Source: Candidatus Omnitrophota bacterium
GTDB taxonomy: Bacteria > Hinthialibacterota > Hinthialibacteria > Hinthialibacterales > JAKPRU01
Direction of reading: 5' to 3'
Assembly: GCA_029570205.1 (NCBI GenBank)
Contig: JAKQSI010000042.1
Location: 1-52,935 of the forward strand
Length of the DNA: 52,935 nucleotides
The position numbers and the translations under genes are program-made. Below, one piece after another: positions 8,961-17,181 of this stretch. The notes below the pieces were generated by a model. That model worked only from the letters and a program-made list of their open reading frames with translations. It was not told the DNA's origin and did not search any database. Position 1 is the stretch's first letter. Every line of letters starts with the position of its first letter.

Positions 8961-9262
8961 CCCTGCTCCGCAGGCACGTTCCCATTACAATCGCATAATT
9001 CCAGCTCCCACAGCAGCGCGGGGGGTGAAAAGAGCGCTACGGGAACGGGAGGTTTTTGGGGATACATTCCCAAAGAGGGCATTCTCCCCGTTTTTTCTGC
9101 GGCCTACCTTGACCCCGGATTAGTTACAGCCTATATTAACTTTATGAATATTGCGTCATACCGGCATTTGAACAGGGAATTTGTGTGATCGTAGCCTCGA
9201 TTTTACGGTCCACATTTTTATGCGAAAGGTTTTTTGAACAATCCGTGTCCGAGGCAGCGAGT

Positions 9263-10522
9263 ATGGAAAGCGAAAGTAACAAGAAGCATTACAATCCATA
9301 TATTGTATTTTGTATCATTGTTTCCAATTTTATCGTGTTGCTTGTTGTGCTGAATGTGGCTTTGTTTTTTCTGTATTTTTCGATAGACATTTACCGCCAG
9401 AGAAATACCCCCGCGTATCCCCAGGTAAATCCGGACCACTTACGCCAGGCCTTCCCATATTTGTCGGAGGCGGAGTTGAAAGAGTTTAACGAAGAACACC
9501 ATCGTACAATGCAGATCTTTGCGCCTTTTGTGGGATACAGACCGGTTCAGTATGACAGGGAAGGGAACATAGTTGATCCATCCCAATCCAAATATATTAA
9601 AATAAATCCAAACGGCTACCGTGAGATAAAAAATCAATCCGCGTGGCCTGTTAATCCAAAGGATATAAACATTTTCTTTTTCGGCGGATCGACCGGATTT
9701 GGGTATGGAGCTCCTTTCGATAAGACAATAGCATCGTATCTGCAGGAGTTTATGAGAAGTTCTATCCATCAAACAATTAACATCTATAATTTCGGACGTC
9801 CTGCATACACCAGCACGCAGGAAAGGTTGTTGTTTGAAGACCTTCTATTAAAAGGTAATATACCGACTATTGCACTATTCTTTCACGGATTGAATGATTC
9901 ATTTGTTCACAATCAGGATGGGATGGACATAGGCTATATTAAACGTTATGACGAATACGACGCGAGTACCAACAGGGCCTACATACTAAACAACACGCTC
10001 CGTATCAAGGGACGATGTGAAAACATGATTCTTGCGTTGAATTATCTTCCCATGAAAAGATTAGCGGATTCGTTGAAATACGGATTGGGGCTTTCTTCGC
10101 CCCTTGAAAAGATCCAAGTTCAAGTTGTGGATTCTGATAGTAAACGACGGCAACGTTACGAGCGATTGTCTGTAAATCAGGAAATGATCGACCATATTGC
10201 GCTGAGATATCGTGTATTCACTCTGCACATTATTCAGCCGATTCCTGTCTATAAGTATGATATTCAATACCACTTTCTGTCTTCCGTGCCGGGGGATTAT
10301 TTTTCACGTTTTTATGAAGGACCTTTTATTGTTTACAGGGACATACTGGAAAACAGTGAATTACGGAAGCAGCAGAATGTATTATGGTTAGCGGATATTC
10401 AGGAGAATATGAGGAGAAATCTGTACATTGACGACTGCCACTATACGGCGGAATTCAATCAAATCCTTGCGGAGGCAATCGGCAGGGAGGTGTTAAAAGT
10501 TATGTTTCAAGATGTACATTGA
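9263..10522 (+). CDS. Membrane-anchored SGNH-hydrolase-like protein
   Basis: 419 aa from ATG 9263, preceded by GAGGCAG; a GTG at 9185 would add 26 residues. A single transmembrane helix (about 13-40) is followed by an extracytoplasmic domain. SGNH blocks are visible: S143 in FFGGSTGFGYG, G178 in NFGRPAYTS, N211 in HGLNDSF, and D390/H393 in DDCHYT. Family members act as esterases or acetyltransferases on glycans and lipids. Block I has GGST rather than GDS, as in several polysaccharide-modifying subfamilies. Codon use is clearly more AT-rich than in neighbours, and transposase remnants lie on both sides, suggesting horizontal acquisition. Confidence 0.78.
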   Translation: MESESNKKHYNPYIVFCIIVSNFIVLLVVLNVALFFLYFSIDIYRQRNTPAYPQVNPDHLRQAFPYLSEAELKEFNEEHHRTMQIFAPFVGYRPVQYDREGNIVDPSQSKYIKINPNGYREIKNQSAWPVNPKDINIFFFGGSTGFGYGAPFDKTIASYLQEFMRSSIHQTINIYNFGRPAYTSTQERLLFEDLLLKGNIPTIALFFHGLNDSFVHNQDGMDIGYIKRYDEYDASTNRAYILNNTLRIKGRCENMILALNYLPMKRLADSLKYGLGLSSPLEKIQVQVVDSDSKRRQRYERLSVNQEMIDHIALRYRVFTLHIIQPIPVYKYDIQYHFLSSVPGDYFSRFYEGPFIVYRDILENSELRKQQNVLWLADIQENMRRNLYIDDCHYTAEFNQILAEAIGREVLKVMFQDVH

Positions 10523-10589
10523 GGGACTATCGCTTTCTTAGTCGGAACGGGGGCGGAATGGCCCAGGTCCAATGAGACAGTTCCGTTTG

Positions 10590-10745
10590 GAAATTAGTCA
10601 GATGGCGGGTGCAGGCGTTGTTGCGGGCGGGCCGCCTGGTTGCGCAACCGCTCGTTTTCTTTCTCGAACCGGCTCCGTTTCCGCTTCCAGCCCCGGTGAT
10701 CATCCCGCAGGGCGCGATGGGTTGCCTCTCGGTACAGCGTGCGCC
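10590..10745 (-). other. Possible IS66-like N-terminal transposase remnant
   Basis: One minus frame reads FEKENERLRNQAARP then QQRLHPPSD followed by a stop. This resembles the ENERLRR...NSS.PPSSD region near the start of IS66-type transposases. The match is short and no start codon or continuation is seen, so the call is tentative. Confidence 0.25.
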
Positions 10746-10814
10746 GGTGGACTGGCGCGCATGTCTCACGGTAGCCATTTTAAAAGGTCACCTTTTATAG
10801 CATAAATAGTGTGG

Positions 10815-10830
10815 CGATAAGAACTTATCG
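10815..10830. repeat. Short inverted repeat upstream of IS1380 remnant
   Basis: CGATAAG-AA-CTTATCG, two perfect 7-bp arms with a 2-nt centre, 20 bp upstream of the IS1380 transposase remnant. It could be an element end or an operator; no partner copy is seen at the right side. Confidence 0.4.
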
Positions 10831-10850
10831 TATGCCGGGAAGTTGTCCTT

Positions 10851-11118
10851 ATGAAAACAGCGTGTACAGGAATGTTATTCGATTTTCAACCGTTGCAGAA
10901 GCGGGAAGTGGTGGCTTCCTTTGATGGGGGAACGATCAGGTCGGACGCAGGCGGGCTGCTGTTGCGGGAGGTGGAGCAGCGGTGTGGGATTCTCCGGCAG
11001 TTCAGCGAGTGTTTTCGGGATTTGCGGGATACGGAACGGATCGAACACACAGCAGTTGTATTTGTTTGCGGATCGGACAAGTTCGCATGAGATGTGGGCG
11101 AACCGGACCCGTCTTTTG
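10851..11118 (+). pseudogene. IS1380-family transposase, internal-deletion remnant
   Basis: Residues 1-66 in the frame starting at 10851 (DFQPLQKREVVASFDGG, SDAGGLLLREVEQRCG, CFRDLRDTERIEH) match the start of IS1380 transposases. Only 4 bp later, in another frame (11053-11118), QLYLFADRTSSHEMWANRTR matches the conserved C-terminal region (LFADRTSCH...ANQ.RL). The central several hundred codons, including the catalytic DDE core, are missing. What remains is an internal-deletion derivative that cannot encode transposase. It ends about 60 bp before the FAD oxidoreductase start. Confidence 0.75.
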
Positions 11119-11178
11119 ACCCGCCCCCGTGATGTTTTACCTGTCAACATACGGGTAATGCTGATATTCTCTTTTATT

Positions 11179-12564
11179 ATGGCACAAACCATCGCAATCA
11201 TCGGGGCCGGGGTGACCGGCCTGGGAGCGGCGTACCGGATTCGCCAGGAGTCGCCGGATTCCCGTCTGCTCGTTTTTGAGCGGGATGAAATGATCGGCGG
11301 CATGGCGAAAACCCTCGAGTGGGAAGGCTGTCGGCTCGATCTGGGTCCCCACCGTTTCTACACGGAAATCGCCGGTATTGAGCCGTTTGTCCGCAAATTG
11401 TGTTCGAATTGCTTTGTGCCTGTTCGACGACGAAGCCGGATGCGGCTGCGCAATAAACTCATTCGGTATCCAGTCAGTCCCCTGGAGGTCGTGAATGTTC
11501 TGGGGGTCGGCTCATCCTTCGGAATTGCCTGGTCTTCGATCCGCCATCTGGTCTCTGGAAAACAATCTTCTGTAATTACCTATAACGACTATATTTGCAA
11601 TAGATTCGGTGACAGACTGTATGAACTATTATTCGGACCGTACGCGCGGAAAGTCTGGGGCTGCGATCCATCAGACCTGGAGGCGGAAACCGCCATTGTC
11701 CGCCTTCGCGGGGATACAATCTGGCAGTCTCTGCTGGATGCAGTACGGGGCAAAGGAAGCAGTTTCGTTTCGACTTTCCTGTATCCCACAGGTGGTATCG
11801 GTCAGATTTCCCGGAATCTGGCAGCGTGTCTCAAGGAGAGCGAACTGATCCTCAATACGGGTGAAGTTTTCCCCGTCGTTGAGAACGGCAAATGTACTGG
11901 TGTGAGGAACCGGCAGGGCGAATCATGGAAAACAGATACCGTCCTCTCCACAATTCCTCTACCGGATCTGACAAGGTCGGTTTTCGACCCCGAATCGTCA
12001 GTCTGTCTCTCCGCAAAGGCGTTAACATTTCGAGGGCTGGTACTGTTGTTTCTCCTCTATGAAAAGGACCTTGCGATTCGGGATACCTGGCTCTATTTCC
12101 CCGAACCGGAGATCCCGTTCACGCGCCTGAGTGTTCCGAAAAACTTCCACCCGGACAATGTACCTTCCGGCAAGACCGTGATCTGCCTGGAGTTTCCGTG
12201 CGAGCCGGGGGATACGATCTATCAAGCAGGGGAATCCGAGCTTCGTTCCATTGCGGATGAATATCTGCGCCGAATCGGCTTGGCGGACTGTAGCGCCACA
12301 GCGGGATTGGTGGTGCGGCTTCGCGAGGGATATCCGGTTTACCGGGTTGGATATCGGAGTCATTTCAATTCGATCATTTCCGCGCTGAAAACCATCCCGA
12401 ACTTGATCACAGCGGGAAGACAGGGGCTTTTCCGGCACAACAATATGGATCAGGCCATTCAAATGGGACTGATTGCGGGAGAACAGATTGTCCGTTCGCC
12501 GAACGGCAGCACGGAATGGTACGATGGCCTCTCGCGCTTTGAGGGATACCGAATTGTTGACTGA
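11179..12564 (+). CDS. FAD-dependent oxidoreductase (amine oxidase / UDP-galactopyranose mutase-like)
   Basis: 461 aa from ATG 11179; ATG 11158 would add 7 residues. Neither has a clear SD. The N-terminus is a dinucleotide-binding fold (IAIIGAGVTGLGAAYRI), followed by GGMAKT and a DLGPHRFY motif as in protoporphyrinogen-oxidase and mutase-like flavoproteins. LYELLFGPYARKVWGCDP is typical of the family found beside sugar and lipid gene clusters. The C-terminal part GRQGLFRHNNMDQAIQMG completes the FAD site. It is 12 bp upstream of the first radical-SAM gene, probably in one transcript. The frame extends upstream into the IS1380 remnant by chance. Substrate unknown. Confidence 0.88.
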   Translation: MAQTIAIIGAGVTGLGAAYRIRQESPDSRLLVFERDEMIGGMAKTLEWEGCRLDLGPHRFYTEIAGIEPFVRKLCSNCFVPVRRRSRMRLRNKLIRYPVSPLEVVNVLGVGSSFGIAWSSIRHLVSGKQSSVITYNDYICNRFGDRLYELLFGPYARKVWGCDPSDLEAETAIVRLRGDTIWQSLLDAVRGKGSSFVSTFLYPTGGIGQISRNLAACLKESELILNTGEVFPVVENGKCTGVRNRQGESWKTDTVLSTIPLPDLTRSVFDPESSVCLSAKALTFRGLVLLFLLYEKDLAIRDTWLYFPEPEIPFTRLSVPKNFHPDNVPSGKTVICLEFPCEPGDTIYQAGESELRSIADEYLRRIGLADCSATAGLVVRLREGYPVYRVGYRSHFNSIISALKTIPNLITAGRQGLFRHNNMDQAIQMGLIAGEQIVRSPNGSTEWYDGLSRFEGYRIVD

Positions 12565-12576
12565 GGAAATGCAAGA

Positions 12577-13992
12577 GTGTGGAACAAAGCGCTTCTGATT
12601 GTGCCGGCGACCGGCAAATATATCCGTGAGGAACGGTGCCAGACTCCCCTCGAGGAGATGCACACCATTGCTCTACGCCCTCCCATGGATCTTTTATATC
12701 TGGCCGGTTCGCTGGAAAGCGCCGGTGTGGAATGCCGAATTCGGGACTACCCGGCGCTGGGGGAATCCTGGGATGCGCTTCGGCAGGAGTTGCAAGAGTT
12801 CCATCCAAATGCGCTCATCCTTTCGGTTACCACGCCGACCCTGGAAGAGGATCTGAAAGCCGCCATCGTTGCAAAAGAGATCGACCCGTCAATCTGCACC
12901 ATCACCAAAGGTCCGCATTTCCATCGCCTGGACCTGGATGCCCTAAGAAGCTACCCCGCGCTGGACATTATCATGCGCGGCGAATACGAGGAAACTATTG
13001 TCGAGCTGGCACAAGAACATCCCTTGCCGGAAATCGCCGGTATCTCCTATCGCAAACAGGGAGAGCCTGTGCGAAATGCAGATCGTCCGTTTGTGGACGA
13101 CTTGGATCGCATTCCGTTTCCGGCTCGCCATCTAATCAATAACACTCTGTATTACCGTCCCGATACCGGGGCAGTCCAGACCACCATAGTCACCAGCCGG
13201 GGTTGTCCGTACCCGTGTATCTTCTGCCTGGCAGGAGAGGTATCCGGCAAAAAAGCGAGGGTCCGGTCGCCTCAAAATGTGCTGGCGGAGGTGAGAGAAT
13301 GTGTCCAGTGCCACGGCATCCGGGATTTCCTCTTTCGCTCCGATTTATTTACTTCTAACCGCCAGTGGGTACTAGACTTATGTAAGACAATTCAAGATTC
13401 AGGATTAAGCATTTCCTGGTCCTGCAACAGCCGGGTAGACACCATTGATACCCAAATGCTGGCTGCAATGAAACAAGCGGGGTGCTGGCTGATCGCATTC
13501 GGTGTGGAGAGCGGGAGCCGCGAGCTTCTTAAAAAAATGCGAAAAGCAACCGACCTGGAGACAGCCGAGAGGACACTTCGCCTGTGTCGGCAGGCCGGAA
13601 TCAAGTCCAGTGTTTATTTTGTGATCGGGCTGCCTTGGGAGACACGGGCGACTTATGAGGAATCCGTGGCATTCGCCAAACGTCTCGACCCCGATTTTCT
13701 GGAGGTTTTTTTCGCGTACCCGTTTCATGGGACGGAGTTCTATTCTATCGCTGTGCAGGAAGGACTTCTATCGGACGGAGAAATTCCACATGAAGGATAC
13801 AATCATCCCTCCATCCCGACGCTTTATCTCGACAAGCAGCAACTGGCCGGACTTCGGAAAGAGTTTCTGCGGTCGTTCTATCTGCGCCCGCGATTCATTT
13901 TCCGGACATTGTGGAATACAAAATCTCCAAGGGTCTTCTGGAATTACCTGGTTTATGGAAGCCGACAATTGGTAGACTTTTTAAAAGGGTGA
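12577..13992 (+). CDS. B12-binding-type radical SAM protein (BchE-like), first of two
   Basis: 471 aa from a GTG at 12577, with GAGGAA 7-8 bases upstream. Residues about 1-150 form a cobalamin-binding-like Rossmann domain, but the DxHxxG cobalt-ligand motif is absent, as in many BchE-type members. The radical SAM core has C210-x3-C214-x2-C217 (SRGCPYPCIFC), the GVESGS motif and FVIGLPWET. The C-terminal segment (FLRSFYLRPRFIFR) resembles that of the next radical-SAM gene, showing the two are paralogous. The family catalyses methylations, cyclisations and other radical rearrangements of lipids and tetrapyrroles. Product unknown. Confidence 0.9.
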   Translation: MWNKALLIVPATGKYIREERCQTPLEEMHTIALRPPMDLLYLAGSLESAGVECRIRDYPALGESWDALRQELQEFHPNALILSVTTPTLEEDLKAAIVAKEIDPSICTITKGPHFHRLDLDALRSYPALDIIMRGEYEETIVELAQEHPLPEIAGISYRKQGEPVRNADRPFVDDLDRIPFPARHLINNTLYYRPDTGAVQTTIVTSRGCPYPCIFCLAGEVSGKKARVRSPQNVLAEVRECVQCHGIRDFLFRSDLFTSNRQWVLDLCKTIQDSGLSISWSCNSRVDTIDTQMLAAMKQAGCWLIAFGVESGSRELLKKMRKATDLETAERTLRLCRQAGIKSSVYFVIGLPWETRATYEESVAFAKRLDPDFLEVFFAYPFHGTEFYSIAVQEGLLSDGEIPHEGYNHPSIPTLYLDKQQLAGLRKEFLRSFYLRPRFIFRTLWNTKSPRVFWNYLVYGSRQLVDFLKG

Positions 13993-14041
13993 AGGATGAA
14001 TGAGGAAGGATGAAATGACAAGCACGGAGGCCTGTCCCACC

Positions 14042-14543
14042 AGTAGGCCAGGCGTCTCTGCCTGGTAGTAGGCCAGGCGTCCCTGCCTGGCAGTAGGCCA
14101 GGCGTCCCTGCCTGGCAGTAGGCCAGGCGTCCCTGCCTGGCAGTAGGCCAGGCGTCTCTGCCTGGTAGCAGGCCAGGCGTCCCTGCCTGGCAGTAGGCCA
14201 GGCGTCCCTGCCTGGCAGTAGGCCAGGCGTCCCTGCCTGGTACAGTAGGCCAGGCGTCTCTGCCTGGTAGCAGGCCAGGCGTCTCTGCCTGGCAATTGAT
14301 TTCAGTAGTAGGCCAGGCGTCCCTGCCTGGCAGTAGGCCAGGCGTCCCTGCCTGGCAGTAGGCCAGGCGTCTCTGCCTGGCAGTAGGCCAGGCGTCCCTG
14401 CCTGGCAATTGATTTCAGTAGGCCAGGCGTCTCTGCCTGGTAGTAGGCCAGGCGTCTCTGCCTGGTAGTAGGCCAGGCGTCTCTGCCTGGCAGTAGGCCA
14501 GGCGTCCCTGCCTGGTACAGTAGGCCAGGCGTCTCTGCCTGGC
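14042..14543. repeat. Tandem hairpin repeat array, 19 copies, between radical-SAM genes
   Basis: Nineteen copies of the AGTAGG + CCAGGCGTCTCTGCCTGG unit also seen at 41-236. Loops alternate irregularly between GTCTCT and GTCCCT, and two units begin AGCAGG. Copies 10 and 14 are followed by the same 10-bp insert AATTGATTTC, and copies 8 and 18 by TAC, so blocks of units were duplicated together. The array starts about 50 bp after the first radical-SAM gene and stops 19 bp before the second, so it lies inside the likely transcript as a chain of 6-bp-stem hairpins. Minus-strand frames are open through it but are an artefact of the period. Confidence 0.95.
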
Positions 14544-14562
14544 TGTCAGCGGAATACAAACC

Positions 14563-15993
14563 ATGCGCGTCTTACTATTAAATCCGCCTGCCGATCAGCC
14601 GTACCTGCGGGATTACTATTGCAGCCATTCGGCGAAGGCGAACTACTTCTGGCATCCCTATGACCTGCTGGTTCAAAGCGGATTCCTCTCGAACCGGCAT
14701 GAGGTCTTTGCATTAGATGCCAATGTATTGGGGCTGTCGTTCGATGCAGCGCGGCGACGGGTTGAGGACATCAAGCCGGAAGCCATTTTCCTCCTGACCG
14801 GCGCGGCCAGTTGGCGGAACGATTTCGCTTTTATGGACAGCCTGAATGTTCCTCCATCTATGCCCGTTGTTGCCACGGGGGACCTGATGCTCTCCAAGGG
14901 GGCAGAATACCTGGAGCGAACACCCTGGCTCACAGCAGTGTTGCAGGATTTCACCGTGGATACCGTTGCGACCTACCTGGCCCTTTGGGACCCAAACCGG
15001 CGCGGCCCGCACTATGATGTTGAATTGCCTCATTTGCAGTATCGCACGGGCAATGAAATCCATCAGGGTCCACGCCCACGGGAAAGCCGCTTCACACTGC
15101 CGCTCCCCCGTGTCGATCTGTTCCCGATGAACCGATATCGCATCCCGCACGGGAAATACCGTCATTTCTGGTCTACATTGACCGATTTCGGATGTCCATT
15201 CCATTGCAGTTTCTGTGTAAGCGGAACACTGCCTTACAAAACACGCGATCCGGACAATGTGATGCGGGAACTTCGCTACGCCCGCGACTTGGGATACAGG
15301 GAACTATGGGTGAAAGATGTCACCTTCGGGGTGAATCGAAAACACACCCAGGAATTCCTGCACCTGTTAGCGAAGGAGAATCTCGGATTCTCCTGGGTGG
15401 CGCTGTCGCGGGTGGATGTGGTCAACGAGGAATTGCTGGAGCGGATGGCGCGGACTGGATGCCATACCATTCAGCTCGGTGTGGAATCGGCGGATGAATC
15501 CATCCTCCGGACGATCGACAAGCAGATCAGTCCCCAACGAGTGAAGCAGATTTTCGCTCTCTGCCGACGGTTGGGGATACGGACATTGGCGCACTTCATT
15601 ATCGGTCTGCCGGGAGAAACAGAAGAAAGCGCACAGCGGACCATTGAATTTGCCAAGGAACTGGAGCCGGATTTTGCCTCGTTCAACATCGCTACACCCA
15701 AAGTAGGAACTCCCTTGCGCGCACAGGCCATTGAGAAAGGCTGGACAGATGCCGAGGTGGATACGCTGGATAATTCCACTGCGTTTCCATCCATGGAGAT
15801 CGGATCGCTTTCCTCTCAGCGGGTGTGGGAGTTGCGGAACCGGGCGATCCGCGAGTTTCACCTGCGACCGCGATACCTGGTGCGTAAAACATTGGGCGTG
15901 CGCTCGGTGTGGGAGTTGTCCCGGTCCATCCAAAACGCGATAGCGCTTCTGCGCTCCACGCGTGGCTCTCCCAAAGGTGGAGAATCCCTGTAA
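14563..15993 (+). CDS. B12-binding-type radical SAM protein (BchE-like), second of two
   Basis: 476 aa. Starts MRVLLLNPP, the classic first strand of the cobalamin-binding-like domain of B12 radical-SAM proteins; no DxHxxG motif is seen. Core cysteines are C211, C215 and C218 (TDFGCPFHCSFC), followed by LGVESADESIL and FIIGLPGETEESA. The end (REFHLRPRYLVRKTLG) parallels the upstream paralogue. The ATG has only a weak AGCGGA upstream, and the hairpin array ends 19 bp before it, so translation may depend on coupling or be modulated by the repeats. It probably works in the same pathway as the preceding FAD oxidoreductase and radical-SAM gene. Confidence 0.9.
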   Translation: MRVLLLNPPADQPYLRDYYCSHSAKANYFWHPYDLLVQSGFLSNRHEVFALDANVLGLSFDAARRRVEDIKPEAIFLLTGAASWRNDFAFMDSLNVPPSMPVVATGDLMLSKGAEYLERTPWLTAVLQDFTVDTVATYLALWDPNRRGPHYDVELPHLQYRTGNEIHQGPRPRESRFTLPLPRVDLFPMNRYRIPHGKYRHFWSTLTDFGCPFHCSFCVSGTLPYKTRDPDNVMRELRYARDLGYRELWVKDVTFGVNRKHTQEFLHLLAKENLGFSWVALSRVDVVNEELLERMARTGCHTIQLGVESADESILRTIDKQISPQRVKQIFALCRRLGIRTLAHFIIGLPGETEESAQRTIEFAKELEPDFASFNIATPKVGTPLRAQAIEKGWTDAEVDTLDNSTAFPSMEIGSLSSQRVWELRNRAIREFHLRPRYLVRKTLGVRSVWELSRSIQNAIALLRSTRGSPKGGESL

Positions 15994-16030
15994 GCCGTGT
16001 CTGTACGCTGTCTTGAAGAAAGTCGACCGT

Positions 16031-16064
16031 CTCCCCTTCCGTTCGAGAAAGGGTTGAGGTGAGG
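16031..16064. repeat. CCCTCTCC-type palindromic repeat, copy 2 (degenerate)
   Basis: CTCCCCTTCCGTTCGAG then AAAGGGTTGAGGTGAGGGG: the same arrangement as 8600-8630 and 45944-45984 with a weaker stem. It lies 40 bp after the second radical-SAM gene and may act as an mRNA end structure. Confidence 0.5.
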
Positions 16065-16105
16065 GGATGCTGTGACCCAGCTGTGACCGACCTTGTCACC
16101 TTGTC

Positions 16106-16133
16106 TTGTATCTGTCGAGCGGGAAGATATAAT
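16106..16133 (+). promoter_or_regulatory. Candidate promoter for the tRNA pair
   Basis: TTGTAT (16106-16111), 16 bp, then a perfect TATAAT (16128-16133), about 115 bp upstream of tRNA-Lys. The -10 is perfect; the -35 is weak. Confidence 0.35.
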
Positions 16134-16248
16134 AATAAATTGTTTGCCTGTCGGAGGTTACCTGGTCGAGCAAGTCCGGGAAAGTCCCGAAAACAGATCT
16201 GCTGTCGGGATGCTTCCTGTTTCCTGTTCGGGGGAATTGACCAATCGA

Positions 16249-16321
16249 GGGTGGGTAGCTCAGCTGGCAGAGCATGGGACTTTTAATCCCAGGGCCGCGG
16301 GTTCGACCCCCGCCCCACTCA
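16249..16321 (+). tRNA. tRNA-Lys (UUU anticodon)
   Basis: 73-nt cloverleaf. The acceptor GGGTGGG pairs with CCCACTC (one G-T pair); D-arm GCTC/GAGC; anticodon stem TGGGA/TCCCA with loop CTTTTAA (anticodon TTT); T-arm GCGGG-TTCGACC-CCCGC; discriminator A. CCA is not encoded. It is 22 bp upstream of tRNA-Glu and probably cotranscribed with it. Confidence 0.97.
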
Positions 16322-16343
16322 TCGACGGACACGATAGATTGTT

Positions 16344-16415
16344 GTCCCCATCGTCTAGTGGTTAGGACACAGGCCTTTCAAGCCTGCAACACGGGTTCAA
16401 CCCCCGTTGGGGACG
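16344..16415 (+). tRNA. tRNA-Glu (UUC anticodon)
   Basis: 72-nt cloverleaf. The acceptor GTCCCCA pairs with TGGGGAC; anticodon stem CAGGC/GCCTG with loop CTTTCAA (anticodon TTC); T-arm ACGGG-TTCAACC-CCCGT; discriminator G. CCA is not encoded. T-rich sequence follows, but no terminator hairpin is seen. Confidence 0.97.
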
Positions 16416-16544
16416 TTTCTTCTTTTCTTTGATTCATATCGCCCTTCCCTTTGACTTCCACCGTTTAAAAAATAATATCGTTTGGTTGAAAATGAGGCTA
16501 TTTTGTGTAGCCAGGAGTGTATTATATCCCATGGAGGATGTCCA

Positions 16545-17159
16545 ATGCGTCGCGCTTTCACACTGATTGAACTGCTGATTGTGGTGGCTATTATCGGGAT
16601 TCTCGCGGCGATCGCCGTGCCGAATTTCCTCAACGCCCGGGTCCGTGCAAAAGTTGCCAAGGTGGACTCGGATATGAACGCCCTCTCCAAGGCGCTGGAG
16701 ATGTATTTGCTTGACAACAATTCCTATCCGGGCGATCACGACCTGGATGAGTATACCGGGGCTCAGCGCGGGCTGTTTCGCCTCACCAGTCCAATCTCCT
16801 ACATTGCCTCTCTCCCCAGCGATCCCTTTATTGAAAAGACCTTAGCGACAACACTCGGGCTTGGGAACTCAAATGCCTATGCTTCAAACGGCCGGCCGGA
16901 CTACGAATTGGGCTCCGGCGCCGACAACGGTGGCACGCAAAAAGTACAGGCCTACAGCCTGATGAGCTACGGTCCGGATTACTTAGATGACAATGCCAAC
17001 CATGATTCTTTCCCGTTTGGAACGGATATGGATCGCTACAGTCCGACCAATGGCATCCGCTCCCCCGGCAACATTTTCAAGTTTGGCGGTGATTATATGG
17101 CGGGTTGTATTATCCTGGATTGGGGCAAGGAACTTCTTGGAAGCAAGTGCGGGGGATAA
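16545..17159 (+). CDS. Orphan prepilin-like protein (GspG type) with Ala at -1
   Basis: 204 aa from ATG 16545, fixed by GGAGG at 16533-16537. The leader is only MRRA, then FTLIELLIVVAIIGILAAIA, VPNFLNARVRAKVAKVDSDM and a GspG-like LSKALEMYLLDNNSYPG segment. The residue before the cleavage site is Ala, not the usual Gly. The remainder is a probable exposed domain ending in a CGG tail. No pilus or secretion genes adjoin it. It converges on the LysM amidase gene, 22 bp away, with no visible terminator between. Confidence 0.9.
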   Translation: MRRAFTLIELLIVVAIIGILAAIAVPNFLNARVRAKVAKVDSDMNALSKALEMYLLDNNSYPGDHDLDEYTGAQRGLFRLTSPISYIASLPSDPFIEKTLATTLGLGNSNAYASNGRPDYELGSGADNGGTQKVQAYSLMSYGPDYLDDNANHDSFPFGTDMDRYSPTNGIRSPGNIFKFGGDYMAGCIILDWGKELLGSKCGG

Positions 17160-17181
17160 GAAGTGTGCTGCTCTGCATCCC

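Noticed and set aside
10921-11178. N-terminal extension of the FAD oxidoreductase
   Set aside because: Those codons lie in the IS1380 remnant and read as transposase pieces; the GxGxxG fold begins after 11179.
14042-14543. CRISPR array
   Set aside because: Units abut directly, with no variable spacers and no cas genes; the unit itself is the whole period.
13953-14559. Repetitive minus-strand proteins across the array
   Set aside because: Open frames arise because the 25-bp unit lacks stops; three frames show the same words, with no SD and no domain.
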